Below the pieces are notes generated by a model. That model saw only the letters and a list, made by a program, of their open reading frames with translations. It had not been told where the DNA came from and searched no databases. Position numbers and translations under genes: made by a program. A DNA stretch of 64,000 nucleotides from Phymorhynchus buccinoides (taxonomy: Eukaryota > Mollusca > Gastropoda > Neogastropoda > Raphitomidae): assembly GCA_017654935.2 (NCBI GenBank), contig CM065697.1:46895763-46959762 (forward strand), in the 5' to 3' direction. Positions 25,190 through 35,743 of the stretch are shown here, in pieces. How positions within the stretch are numbered: the first letter of the stretch is position 1; every line of letters begins with the position of its first letter.

Positions 25190-26296
25190 TTACAGTGTTA
25201 GTTTGTTGTTGTTGTAAATCTTAAGTAGGTTTGTCAAATGACATCCTATTTAGTATTTCATTTTCAAGATTCATGCACAGTGTCTGTCACTGTGTGTGAT
25301 TTTGCATGAATAGGGCAGGGGGAAGGTAAGAAAGAAAAGGAATCTAGATGGGTTGCAGGCTTAGTTTAAAATCTATGCTTGAAATCAACAAACCAGTGTT
25401 TCCCATAAAGCACATTTGTGCGTCCCTGAAGCACTAAAATTAGGAAGGGACTTTAATTTCAGCACTGTGCATCCCAGGGACGCACACACTTTTCATAGAC
25501 CAAGTTTAATCTCTCACTTAGTCACAACAGAAGTGTTCTATATGACAAGGTACAGTATGCATGTAGCTTGTGTGTTTTGCATATTTACCTGTAGATTTTT
25601 AAATGTTGCTTGGGGACCCGTAACAATTTTGAAAAGGACCTGTAGAAAGAAAGAATCTCACTTGTATATAGTGAGTCGTGACTGTCATTGCCATTACACT
25701 ATCTTTCTGCATGGTTGAGCTTGTAGTGAGCAGTAAGGGTACCCGTATTGCAGGCCCGAGAAATGTGCTGTTACCAAGTATTTTACAGTCAAAAACCAAG
25801 AAAAGTCCCTTTTTTATTTTGAATCCACGAAAATTTCTCATAACGGTTTGTAAAGAATTATGTACAGTCAAAACCGAGTTATGTCATCTGAACTGAAGTC
25901 GTTCAACATCGCCAAGACAAAGTATTGACTTATCTAATTTCTTGTCGGTGTAATTCTCCCTACACCAGATGGTGCAAATAATACAGCAGTGGGGGGGGGG
26001 TGGGGTGGGGTGGGGGGGGGGGGAATTAATAAGCCTAACCCTAAACTAAATAAACAAAAGCGCACCATTTGTTCCATTGCTTTGAATTTTGCGATCAATT
26101 ATACAAAAAAGAGACCACCTGGCTGGCTTTTCTTCCCTCCTTCTCTGCCCTTGCAGTCTTTGCTTAGCGACCACAGGTTTACATTTTGTAAGCATGCAGT
26201 GCATGATGTACTGCAGTAATACATGATTTTTGTGTGTGCATCAAACTAGTTGAAACCTGTATAGTGTATTGAAGTTTGAACTCTAAATTACAAGTA
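25190..26296. other. Intron 2, non-coding
   Basis: A dispersed repeat at about 25395-25530 is shared with 18925-19020. A G-rich tract lies at about 25990-26022 with CTAACCCTAAACTAAATAAA after it. No exon seen. Confidence 0.45.
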
Positions 26297-26458
26297 CAGT
26301 GGAAGCTCCCTTATAAGACCTTCAAAAATCGCCCAAACTGAGGTCTTATAAGGGAGAGGTCTTGTAACGGAGGTAATTTTAATGCTTACAAAGAAGGGCA
26401 ATGTCTCAGTGAAGTAGGTCTTATGTGGGAGGGAGTTTTATAATGGGAGGTTCCACTG
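26297..26458. mobile_element. CAGTGGAA MITE (Tc1/mariner, pogo-like), copy 1
   Basis: Ends CAGTGGAAGCTCCC and GGGAGGTTCCACTG, each next to TA (26295-26296, 26459-26460), the Tc1/mariner target. Arms contain CTTATAAGAC and GTCTTATAAGGGAG. Related to 53057-53229. Confidence 0.85.
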
Positions 26459-26559
26459 TACAAAAAATTGTTTTGTTAAAAGATGGATTGAGGAGGATTG
26501 ACTAGAATGAGGCTTGTTAATCCAGGGTTATAATTTTATGCATAAACTAGCAAGCCTAC

Positions 26560-26586
26560 CCGCTACGCTTCGCACACGCACACACA

Positions 26587-26618
<32 letters not shown>

Positions 26619-26620
26619 CT
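26560..26620. repeat. (CA)/(CG-CA) microsatellite
   Basis: Mixed ACAC and ACGC tetranucleotide tract, about 60 bases. Confidence 0.9.
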
Positions 26621-27382
26621 TTTTCATTCCACTTTTAGTTTATAGTCCAAGGGAAGTAAACCAGTCCAGCCTGTCACTCCTTAATAGAATTACTTCCCAT
26701 TTGACACACACAGGTCCTCATTACTTTTCCTCCATCAGTTCAGCCCACCCCAAAATAAGGAAAAACAGCTATTTCTTGGTGGAGGTTTGCGCTAAAGGTT
26801 CAAAATTCAGGTTCTGAATAATAGAGATCGGGAGGATCAAGATAATGTAACTTATATAGGGGTCTCTGTTCCATGGTGTTTCTGTAACCCCCGTAATTCC
26901 TTGAACAACACACAGAACCCACATGGATTTTATATATATAATGATGCGCAAATATTATTTCAAAGTACTGTACTTAATAAGTTTGCCACATTATTAGCTA
27001 ACTACAAGTTATTTATGAGCTGTGTTTACTGTGTGAAACTAAAAAGTAATTTTAAGGAAAGAGACAATTAAAACAGAATTCTTACATTTCTGTTTCAGAG
27101 GGAAACTGGGGATTTTAACCGGGGTTATTCTTGAAGAGTCTAGCTTTACTTGTAAGAATAAAACTAGAAATCGTAGAATAAAACTAGCGATAGCCGTACA
27201 TCGTGTATGGATGGGTAGCACCTTGAGTTGTTTCACGGTATAAGATACAAAGCTCATGCATAACTTTCGACCACAGAATTCTTTCATTCTGTGAGTTGTT
27301 TCCCTTGTTAATTAACTTCCATTTTCCTACTTTCTTTGTCTTCGATCGGCGATTTGACAGAAAATACAATTACAAGTAAAAA

Positions 27383-27550
27383 ATGCCAAACCACCGTGGT
27401 CTAACAAGAGAGAAGATTCTCCATCTTCTGGATCTTGAAGAGCCTGATAATAGAGATCCTCAATACACGTTTTCTGACTCAGAAAGCGACGAAAGTAGCG
27501 AGGATGAGTGCAAAGGTGAAGGTAGTGTGCTCTACAAGTCAACAGAGTGA
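27383..27550 (+). pseudogene. piggyBac-transposase-like N-terminal fragment
   Basis: A 55-codon frame begins MPNHRGLTREKILHLLDLEE and continues with FSDSESDESSEDE before TGA. A short basic start, an LT.E.IL..L helix and an acidic Ser/Asp/Glu stretch are the usual opening of piggyBac (PGBD) transposases. The DDD catalytic core does not follow within the next 400 bases, so this is a truncated or internally deleted copy. Terminal TTAA-bounded repeats could not be defined. It could instead be an unrelated acidic peptide. Confidence 0.42.
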
Positions 27551-27953
27551 GTGTGTTCGTCGCGAATAGGAACAGATAGTTTAGTAAACGAAATGCATGT
27601 AAACAATGAGTTATTTCCCCTTTTATAGACGGCATGTAAAAAACGTTAAACCTATCAACTTAAAATGTACACAGATAAACTTAGCAGCCTTCTGTTAGTA
27701 AGTTTGCCAAATTTGTTCTTGATATAACATCATTCAGCTTAGTTAGATACGTTTGTTTACAATCACCCAATTTCCATGAGCTGCTCGACGGCAGGCTCAG
27801 GCCTACACTGAGAATAGGCAGAGGCAGCGTCAGTCACAATAGTGTTCGTTTGTTTAACCCATTCTCAAGATTCTTTTTTATTGGTTGAAAAGTTCTTGTA
27901 AACGGAAACAAAATCGATCGCTGAAGAAAAAGAAGTTCTTGGAAAAGAATGAG

Positions 27954-28124
27954 CAACTTAGGACGAAGATTTGACCGCCAGGGGGCAATCAAACCAGTAG
28001 GGGCTTAGCATTTTATATTCTTAGTTGGGCGTAGTGAGAGAGAGAGGGAGGGACTAAGAATATCAGGCGCTAAGCCCATACTGGTTTGATTGCCCCCTGG
28101 CGGTCAAATCATCGTCCTAAGTTG
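27954..28124. mobile_element. Long-arm palindromic MITE
   Basis: The arm CAACTTAGGACGA, then GATTTGACCGCCAGGGGGCA pairs with its complement ending GTCCTAAGTTG at 28124. Arms are about 75 bases with a small GA-rich centre (28035-28055). No open frame. Only one copy was seen in this window. Confidence 0.85.
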
Positions 28125-28202
28125 ACCATTGTCCATCAAAATTCAGAGGGTAAAAATATAAAGCAAAATTAATTGAAAATCAAATAGTATTAAACTCTTA
28201 TA

Positions 28203-28422
28203 GGTCTTTTTTTTTCAGCCCAAAATTTACCTGGGTAGAGAACAAAATCCATATGCAGTATTTTGGGGATTGGTCTGTGACATATAAAATAAGGTCTATC
28301 CTTACTTCTCAAAACAATTCAATAGGGTCTTTGGATAATATACCCCAATTTGATGCCTTTTAGTGACATAGGTGTTAAATCACTGTGGTGCTAAAATGTG
28401 ACTTTGGTGGTGAAAGGGTTAA
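28203..28422. mobile_element. TTAA-bounded MITE, copy abutting exon 3
   Basis: The right end GGTGGTGAAAGGGTTAA (TTAA at 28419-28422) and the body (TTACCTGGGTAGAGAACAAA, GTCTTTGGATAA) match copies at 32380, 42400, 43682, 53458 and 63008. The left terminus is missing or diverged. The element ends 22 bases upstream of exon 3, so it now borders the exon's polypyrimidine tract. Confidence 0.75.
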
Positions 28423-28444
28423 CCTACTGTCTTTCTTTCTTCAG

Positions 28445-28770
28445 GAAACACGCCTCACAAAATGCTGCAGGATGTGCGCTCCAAGACCAACCTCCCCTTC
28501 CCCCTCCCCATGCCCACCTACAGCCAGGCGGTCAGCGCGGCGCGGGCCTCAGGCAACGTGGTGGCTGAGCGCGCCACCATCATCCGCGAAACGGTCAAGT
28601 TTTTCCTGGGCCTCAAGTACTGGTGGAGCACTGAGGACTACGACCGCATTGCGCAGCTGGTGGTGGAACAGTTTCCTGAGCTGAGAGATTCGGCGACCGC
28701 GGATTCTACGCCTACTACTACGTCTGCTGCCACTTCTGCTGCTGCTGCTTGGGCAGCTGCTTCTGGTTTT
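28445..28770 (+). CDS. BTB-gene exon 3: module part A1
   Basis: Acceptor CTTTCTTTCTTCAG ends at 28444; the two first bases complete the phase-1 codon. The peptide begins GNTPHKMLQDVRSKT, then part A1 from about residue 15: NLPFPLPMPTYSQAV, IIRETVKFFLGLKYWWS, DYDRIAQLVVEQFPELRDS. A Thr/Ala-rich end follows, then donor GTGAGT at 28771 (phase 0). A1 aligns without gaps to A2, A3 and A4. It probably folds as helices around IIRET..F and DY.RI..LV. No family was recognised. Its partner part B1 is in the next exon. Confidence 0.82.
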
Positions 28771-28805
28771 GTGAGTGAAACTGAAAAGGATAGAAGGGGT
28801 TTGCA

Positions 28806-28856
28806 GACCTGTTTACCCATAAGATTTCACCATATTTTGTACACATTTCAAAATTC
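28806..28856. mobile_element. Left half of a CAGACCTGTTTACCC MITE
   Basis: CAGACCTGTTTACCCATA and GATTTCACCATATTTTGTAC match the left end of the element at 54805-54970. The matching right half resumes at about 29930, after a LINE insertion. Confidence 0.7.
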
Positions 28857-29350
28857 TGGGCAGTTCAAATCAATCGTCTCCAAAGAATACAAAACAATGC
28901 AGCCAGACTCGTCCTGAGGAAATCAAAAAGAACCCATGTCACACCCCTTCTGATCAAACTACACTGGCTGCCAATTCATGCTCGCATTGAGTACAAACTA
29001 GCAATCCTCGCTTTCCGCCATTTTCAAAACACTTTGCCAACATACCTGTCCAACCATCTCATCACCTATCAACCATCCCGCACTCTCCGTTCTAGCAGCG
29101 AGAAACTCCTCAAAGTCCCCCGCATGAAACTTAAGTCCTTTGGTCACCGCTCTTTCAGCTATCAAGTACCCACCATCTGGAATTCGCTCCCCTTCTACCT
29201 CCGGTCCGCTCTGTCCCTGTCTGCATTCAAGTCTGGCCTTAAGACTCATCTGTTCAAAAAGTTCCTTTCCCCTTCATAATTTCAATTTCAATCTCACACA
29301 CAAACCCCGTGTAAAGTGTGCCTCTGTGTGTGTGCGCGTGCGTGTGCGTG

Positions 29351-29395
<45 letters not shown>

Positions 29396-29441
29396 TCTTT
29401 CTCTCTGTCTCTCCCTCTCTCTTTCTCCATCTCTTTCTTTC

Positions 29442-29472
<31 letters not shown>

Positions 29473-29929
29473 TTTCATCCCCCCCCCCTCTGTCCCCCCC
29501 CCCCCCCCCCCCCCCCCCGTCTCTCCTTCGCTCTCTCTGCCTTTCTCGTAATATTGTTTTACATTCACATATTGTTTTGGGAATTTGTGAGCTCGTATGA
29601 CACCCCCCCCCCTCCCTCCCCGAGAATTTGTGAGTGCATAAATGGCGTGCGTGTTGAAAGGGTGAGGTGTGTGGGGGTCTGTTTGTCCATGCCTTGATTT
29701 TTTTTTAATTTTTTTTTTTTTTTTTTTTTAAATCCCCTTCTTTGAATTTGTGTCAATAATGTGTATGTGAAATACTACATCCGTGGGATGAACGGCGTGA
29801 GTTGGTTGTTGTTGTTGTGGTTTTTGGTTTTTTTCTTCCCCCTCTCGTAATATTGTAAAGCGCTCTGAGGATGATTTTTTATCATCGAAGAGCGCTATAG
29901 AAGCTTTATTTATTATTATTATTATATTT
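28857..29929 (+). mobile_element. LINE 3' end (Rex1/CR1-like) inserted in a MITE
   Basis: One frame, 28875-29279, encodes the last part of a reverse transcriptase ORF: RLQRIQNNAARLVLRKSKRT, then LHWLPIHARIEYKLAILAF, SRTLRSSSEKLL, FGHRSFSYQVPTIWNSLPF and LKTHLFKKF before TAA. This is the well-known C-terminus of Rex1/CR1-type elements. The untranslated part carries GT, TA, long poly-C (about 29443-29472, 29499-29518) and poly-T tracts. It ends with CGCTCTGAGGATGATTTTTT, AGAGCGCTATAGAAGC and an ATT-repeat tail. 5'-truncated, it lies in the intron after exon 3. Confidence 0.85.
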
Positions 29930-30035
29930 GAAAAAAATATGATAAATATGGTACATGGGGGAAAATATGATGAAATGGTGAAAAAAAAAATTCTGATTAT
30001 TGCCTGATTCGGGAAACGGGTGCGCTCTGTGTTGG
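29930..30035. mobile_element. Right half of the split CAGACCTGTTTACCC MITE
   Basis: AAATATGATAAATATGGTAC and GGGGGAAAATATGATGAAAT match 54850-54905; the element is interrupted by the LINE at 28857-29929. Confidence 0.65.
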
Positions 30036-30158
30036 GGTTGGACTTGAAAAACAAAGGGCTCTAAGTCTATCAAGTTGGTCATACCAGGCTTCTGGACTCT
30101 TCTTGATATTGACTGTTCACTGCCATAAGTGTTTTTCATGTGTTAAATGCATGGGTCA

Positions 30159-30316
30159 TACTATATTTTTCGGACTGTAATGTGCGCCTCGTAAAACGCA
30201 GCCCCCAAATTTGTGCAAAAAATTCTGTTTCTGTATCTTCTTACTACATTATTAGTCAATTTATAAGGCTCAGTATGGGAAAAAAAGTATCACCTTATTG
30301 CCCGAAAAATATGGTA
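30159..30316. mobile_element. TA(C)-TATTTTTCGG MITE, copy 1
   Basis: Ends TACTATATTTTTCGGACTGT and CCCGAAAAATATGGTA, inverted, with TA at both ends. Other copies start at 54621 and 63471. The TACCATATTTTTCGGA terminus is common to animal Tc1/mariner-type MITEs. Confidence 0.8.
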
Positions 30317-30469
30317 CTTGACTTGAGTCAATAAGTCCCCATCCAAAGGACTCGATGTTCAGTTCAATTGTTGTCTTTGAAGTGGAAAAAAAAAGGGCGA
30401 GGCTGGGAATGGGATTCAAACCCCAGTCACACACGTGTTGAATTAGCAAGCAAATGCATACAGTTTAAA

Positions 30470-30955
30470 AATAATAGTTCCATGAAGTGAGACACAAAAT
30501 GACAATACTTTTTGTTGTTGTTGTTGCTGTCCCGTCTGCCGAGTCGTACAATGGTGTTGCTCCCATGCCGCTCATTCCGAATTCCAATTCGCAGCTACAC
30601 CCCTGCTTGTTCAAGTCGCAGAATCCGAGACCAGCAGTCCAAGGGGAGCGAATCTTTGTTAGGCCGTCAGGAGGCAACCAACTGAGGAGACACTGCACTG
30701 CTGTTGAGTCACGTTGGTGGAGTTCAGCGGAGCCTGTTCAGGACACCATCTACTAAGCCCCCTACTGACGACACCATTCTCTTAGTCGCGGAGCCAGCGT
30801 GAGTGAGGTCCTCCTCCGAGGGCGCCACCACGACCATCCACCGACAGCTCCCCAGAACACACTGATCCCCATGACTTTGACCCGAACGCACCTTTACAGT
30901 TTTTAAAAAATAGTTCCATGAAGTGAGACACAAAATGGCAATACTTTGTTCACGT
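30470..30955. repeat. Insertion bordered by 45-bp direct repeats
   Basis: ATAGTTCCATGAAGTGAGAC followed by ACAAAATGRCAATACTTT occurs at about 30474-30515 and 30909-30950. The 390 bases between them contain the dispersed repeat also seen at 1440-1675. The long direct repeat suggests segmental duplication rather than a normal target duplication. It ends 8 bases before the acceptor of exon 4. Confidence 0.75.
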
Positions 30956-30962
30956 GTTTCAG

Positions 30963-31340
30963 AGCAAGGTGAGGATAGACCTCTCCATGTGCGCCCGCAA
31001 CATCCGCCGCATTGCCAAGAACCAGGAAAAACGGCGGGGCAGTGGGAGTGGAAGCCCCGCCCACACCCCCACCCCCACCCCCGCCCCTTCCTCCAACCCC
31101 ACCCCTACCCCGAAAGACATCTCCTCCACCCCCAGTCTTCAGAAAGACATCCCCGCTCCCCCGGTTTCCAAGAGCGGTAAAGGGGGCGGGGGGAAGGGTA
31201 AGCGGAAGAGCAGTAACGTTCCGTCGATTAGCGTTCCCACCATGGTGAGCCTGTCATCCGCGGCTCAGATGTTGCCCCACACCGCGCACACCTCCGCTGC
31301 CCTGTTGGGAGGGGGGTCATCGGCGCAGGATTCTAAAGAG
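30963..31340 (+). CDS. BTB-gene exon 4: module part B1 and basic linker
   Basis: Acceptor GTGTTTCAG ends at 30962. The frame starts SKVRIDLSMCARNIRRIAKN, which is part B1 with the V..DL and ARN.RR signature shared by all four copies. A Pro/Thr linker (PTPTPAPSSNPTPTPKD) and a basic patch GKGGGGKGKRKSS follow, then SIPVPTMVSL-like text. Donor is AAAGAG before GTAAGG at 31341. The exon is 126 codons, phase 0 at both ends, so it is a symmetric exon that could be duplicated or skipped without frame loss. Confidence 0.82.
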
Positions 31341-31416
31341 GTAAGGCTCTGCAATTGCATGGAAGAGATCGATTGCTTTTTAAAAAAAGAAAAAAGACAT
31401 TTAATATTTATTATTT

Positions 31417-31895
31417 AGGGCTCCCAATCGTCCCGCAAAACAAGGGACTCTCACTTACGCAGGCATCAGAATTGTCAGAGGATCAGAGGATTTCAGAAGA
31501 TTAAGAATTTCTGTCATAGGATTGGCTTCTCTTGTAAGAGGTTTTGCCTTTGTATTCAGTGTTATCCTTTGTGTTAAACAGCATTTGAAAGTGATTTCTC
31601 ACTATATGAAGCCTTTTCGGCGGTGTTCAGAACTCATTTCAGTGTTGTCCCTCTTCAGTCTAGGGCCTTGATGGCCCCTTTACCGCGGTTTTCAGAGGAT
31701 TGGACTTCAGAGTATTCTGATGCCTGCTTACGGCATAGAGGGTCCTAGATGCGGGATAGAGGGTCCCAGTGGCATTGCGAATGCTAAAAAGAATTTTTCT
31801 AGTGCATTCATGGAACCCCCTGCATATTCTTTTAGCGGGTCTTTTACAATTTTAGTACTTCATAGACCCCCAAATGGGGGTTCCTGGGAGCCCTG
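31417..31895. mobile_element. CAGGGCTCCCA MITE, copy 3, interrupted
   Basis: Begins TAGGGCTCCCAATCGTCCCG (first base changed) and ends TCCTGGGAGCCCTG. Its middle is interrupted by another inverted-repeat element at 31459-31727. Flanks show ATTAT-like words consistent with a 5-base duplication but not exact. Confidence 0.8.
31459..31727. mobile_element. GCAGGCATCAGAAT MITE nested in another MITE
   Basis: Terminal inverted repeats GCAGGCATCAGAAT and ATTCTGATGCCTGC, with the 4-base word TTAC directly on both sides (31455-31458, 31728-31731) as target duplication. 269 bases, non-coding. Confidence 0.85.
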
Positions 31896-32379
31896 ATTAT
31901 TGTTGCACTGTAAAGATTGTACACTCGCTATGTTATGGAATTGTATAGACATAAAAACAAACTTTAACCCCTTGACTGCCATGTGATGTATCACGTACTG
32001 ACTTGATGACTCCACTGATGACATCATCAGATGAAGAGGAATAACTGTTCTTTGGTTTTTGCTCTTAACACGGTCAAGAGAGTTATATCCCCAGACCATT
32101 TTGCCAGATTGGCTCTATCAGTTGTCTTTTTTATGTCATGATTTGTACAATTATTTTTTTCTTTTATTTTCTCTGGCGGTCAAGGGGTTAACTGGAGCGA
32201 AATATTTTGAGGGCCCCGGCCCTCTTATATCGATCGATACATGGGCCGAAGATACTGACGTATGGAATTGGTTGCGATTTTAAGAATAATTTGTTTGGTT
32301 GTCAAGTTTTTATGGGTGTGAGTGAAAATGTTTACAAACATGATCTTCAATGACTTTATAATTCAAGTTTCAAATGATT
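31896..32379. other. Intron 4, non-coding
   Basis: AT-rich sequence with TTAACCCCTTGACTGCCATG near 31966 and GGCGGTCAAGGGGTTAA near 32174-32190. These form another probable inverted-repeat element (about 31965-32190) related in style to the TTAA MITEs. No exon. Confidence 0.5.
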
Positions 32380-32625
32380 TTAACCCTTTCACCGCCAGCC
32401 ATTTTTCAGCGAAATATTTCCATTAAATTTACCTGGGTAGAGAACAAAATCTGTCTGTAATAATGGGTATTCTTCTGTGACACATTTAAAGTAAGGCTTA
32501 TCCTTACCTCCCAAAATTAAAAGAACAGGGTCTTTGGATAACAGACCCTGGTTTATTGCCTTTTGGTGACATGGGTGTTAAATCATTGTGGTGCAAAAAT
32601 GCGACGTTGGCGGTGAAAGGGTTAA
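32380..32625. mobile_element. TTAA-bounded MITE, full copy
   Basis: Bounded by TTAACCCTTTCACCGCC and GGCGGTGAAAGGGTTAA, with TTAA at 32380-32383 and 32622-32625. The body has TTTACCTGGGTAGAGAACAA and GTCTTTGGATAACAGACC. The TTAA target suggests mobilisation by a piggyBac-type or Kolobok-type transposase (inference). Confidence 0.85.
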
Positions 32626-33068
32626 TTATATTTATAACTTTGTGGAAAAAATGTTTTGTATTTTGGAAAACAAAATTTTTGTCAGGAAAACAAAAACTTT
32701 TACTTGACGGGCTGACCACTTTGTTTTGATCTTGGTCTAGTATCACAAAGCCCTTCAGGTTTTGATACACTTGGTTTAGTATATAAATAAAAAAGGATTG
32801 TAAAAAGCATAATACAAACTATAGACATAAACATTTGTTTATTTAATGTTTGAATAAAGTGAGCTATCTGGTCACCACCATATTGAATGAAGCAAATTCG
32901 AAGATGATGAGTACTTCAATTTAATGAAGTAAAAAAACGAAAATAGGACACACTGGAGACAGTCTAAGGGAAGCAACTACAAGGGGAAGGTCTCAGCAAG
33001 GAACAGCAAGTTATTTCCCTTTTATTGGGTTACACGGCAGTCAAAACCATAAAAATATGTCAGGGAAA

Positions 33069-34489
33069 AAACCTCTGACGTGACTCCAAAAGATGGGAAC
33101 AGTGTCGGAATGATGTCTCCGACATGACTCCATTGAGTTAACCCTCTGACGTGACTCCAAAAGGTGGGAACAGTGTTGGAATGACGTCTCCAACATGACT
33201 CCATTGAGTTAACCCTCTGATGTGACTCCAAAAGGTGGGAACAGTGTCGGAATGATGTCTCCAACATGACTCCATTGAGTTAACCCTCTGACGTGGCTCC
33301 AAAAGGTGGGAACAGTGTCGGAATGACGTCTCCGACATGACTCCATTGAGTTAACCCTCTGATGTGACTCCAAAAGGTGGGAACAGTGTCGGAATGACGT
33401 CTCCAACATGACTCCATTGAGTTAACCCTCTGACGTGGCTCCAAAAGGTGGGAACAGTGTCGGAATGACGTCTCCAACATGACTCCATTGAGTTAACCCT
33501 CTGACGTGGCTCCAAAAGATGGGAACAGTGTCGGAATGATGTCTCCGACATGACTCCATTGAGTTAACCCTCTGACGTGACTCCAAAAGATGGGAACAGT
33601 GTCGGAATGATGTCTCCGACATGACTCCATTGAGTTAACCCTCTGACGTGACTCCAAAAGATGGGAACAGTGTCGGAATGACGTCTCCGACATGACTCCA
33701 TTGAGTTAACCCTCTGACGTGGCTCCAAAAGGTGGGAACAGTGTCGGAATGACGTCTCCGACATGACTCCATTGAGTTAACCCTCTGACGTGGCTCCAAA
33801 AGGTGGGAACAGTGTCGGAATGACGTCTCCGACATGACTCCATTGAGTTAACCCTCTGACGTGACTCCAAAAGGTGGGAACAGTGTCGGAATGACGTCTC
33901 CGACATGACTCCATTGAGTTAACCCTCTGACGTGGCTCCAAAAGGTGGGAACAGTGTCGGAATGACGTCTCCAACATGACTCCATTGAGTTAACCCTCTG
34001 ACGTGGCTCCAAAAGGTGGGAACAGTGTCGGAATGACGTCTCCAACATGACTCCATTGAGTTAACCCTCTGACGTGGCTCCAAAAGATGGGAACAGTGTC
34101 GGAATGACGTCTCCGACATGACTCCATTGAGTTAACCCCCTGACGTGGCTCCAAAAGATGGGAACAGTGTCGGAATGACGTCTCCGACATGACTCCACTG
34201 AGTTAACCCTCTGACGTGGCTCCAAAAGGTGGGAACAGTGTCGGAATGACGTCTCCAACATGACTCCATTGAGTTAAACCTCTGACGTGGCTCCAAAAGA
34301 TGGGAACAGTGTCGGAATGACGTCTCCGACATGACTCCATTGAGTTAACCCTCTGACGTGGCTCCAAAAGATGGGAACAGTGTCGGAATGATGTCTCCGA
34401 CATGACTCCATTGAGTTAACCCTCTGACGTGACTCCAAAAGATGGGAACAGTGTCGGAATGATGTCTCCGACATGACTCCATTGAGTTA
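33069..34489. repeat. 71-bp minisatellite, 20 units
   Basis: Twenty head-to-tail units of 71 bases with very high identity. Each unit contains TGACGTGGCTCC or TGACGTGACTCC, AGGTGGGAACAGTGTCGGAA, TGACGTCTCC or TGATGTCTCC, and ATGACTCCATTGAGTTAACC. Variation is concentrated at a few sites (ggt/gat, acg/atg, cga/caa). Because 71 is not a multiple of 3, the 66-codon minus-strand open frames that step by 71 bases are a by-product, not genes. Located in the intron between exons 4 and 5. Confidence 0.97.
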
Positions 34490-35149
34490 CTACTTAAAGC
34501 AAATGAAAAGGCCTGCCAAACTGGAAAAAGCAGGCATGGTAATCTTCAAAGAAAAATGAATGGTTGGTTGGTTGGCTTACCCTGGCTAAAAGACTCCAGG
34601 GATCATCCCAACAGCGAGAAGCACTTGAACACTAAGGCACAAATACATCAGCTAGGCCTAGGGATGAGAACATTACGTGTGTGACCGTTTTTGATTACTC
34701 CGTCTTCGGGGGATTTTAGACTGATGATGTTATGCTGGGAGCTTGTCATGGCTTAAGACAATCCCCGCTTAACCATTCAGAGCATAACAACATTCTGATG
34801 TAGCCTTGGCGTTCTAGCTTATGTTAACTGGTCTGACACAGCCTCATGCCAAGGCATATAGAGAAAAATGAATGTAGAAAAACAAATGTCAGATAGGGTT
34901 TTAAGCTTGAAGATAAGCTTTTTTCACAGTTTTATACATTTGTCCTCGAGAGAAGTTGCCTCCTGATCACCATAAAGGGCTCTGTACCCTTTGAGACCAC
35001 ATTAAATAATGTCTCCTGAAAACACAAAATATTTTCCGAGAAAAATGCTTTTCCTCCATTACCATGCCTGAAAAAGTGAACACAGTTTAAGAATAAGGAA
35101 GAAAATGTTTTTACTACTAGAAGTAATAAGGGGGTGGGTGAGTTCTTTT
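34490..35149. other. Intron 4, dispersed repeats
   Basis: 34577-34840 matches 1689-1960 and 42609-42890 (ACCCTGGCTAAAAGACTCCA; GGGATGAGAACATTACGTGT; GACACAGCCTCATGCC). 34905-35040 is the inverse of 9650-9810. No exon seen. Confidence 0.6.
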
Positions 35150-35430
35150 AAGTAAATGTAACTCGGATGAGACGATAAACCGAGGTCCCGTGTGCCCATG
35201 CACTTAGCATATGTTAAACCCAGTGGCAACGAAAAAGTTGTCATTTGGTCAAAATTTACCCCCCCCCCCCCCCCCCCCAGTGACAAAATCGCATGCCAAA
35301 AAAAAATTAAAAAAAATTGGGTGGCGCGCCTCTGGCTGCGACACGCTCTCCAGGTGGGAGCAACCCGAATTTCACAGAGACGCCTCTGTGTCTATAAAGT
35401 ACCTAATACCTAATATAATACCTATACCTA
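35150..35430 (+). mobile_element. SINE-like repeat, plus orientation
   Basis: GATAAACCGAGGTCCCGTGT, CAGTGGCAACGAAAAAGTTG, a poly-C run (about 35260-35278), GGTGGCGCGCCTCTGGCTGC, CTCTCCAGGTGGGAGCAACC and a tail of CCTAATA repeats. It is the reverse complement of 19263-19560. Confidence 0.65.
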
Positions 35431-35743
35431 ATGTGAACTTAACAGTTAGTGCGTAAAGGTTCAATAAATCTGGACATAGCTGTAGTCCAGACACCCCCCT
35501 CATGTTTACGGCCCTCAATCTTAAAGTCTGGCTCTTTCAGCTTCATGGCAATAATCCTAGGTTGGTTCTTGCCCTATCCTTCCCTGGATAGAACGGCAGA
35601 ATGTTGCTTCTCAGTGAACATTTTCAACGTGGAAATTTGAAGGGGTGGATGTCTAAACTAAGCTACAGCTGTGCCTAAATCTGATAAAACGTAATTAAAA
35701 AATGAAAGAATTGGGTAATGATTTAAGAAAATGTTTGTTTCAG

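Noticed and set aside
26524..27380. Possible small genes in intron 2 (minus-strand frames of 60-102 codons)
   Set aside because: No domain, no splice signals and no similarity between frames; the piggyBac-like plus-strand fragment explains the only protein-like text nearby.
29034..29279. 81-codon frame considered as an extra exon of the BTB gene
   Set aside because: It is the C-terminus of a Rex1/CR1-like reverse transcriptase, inserted in a MITE.
33022..34474. Ladder of 66-codon minus-strand open frames starting MSETSFRHCSHLLE
   Set aside because: They step by 71 bases with the minisatellite unit; the frame is set by the repeat, and there is no sign of translation or of a longer protein.
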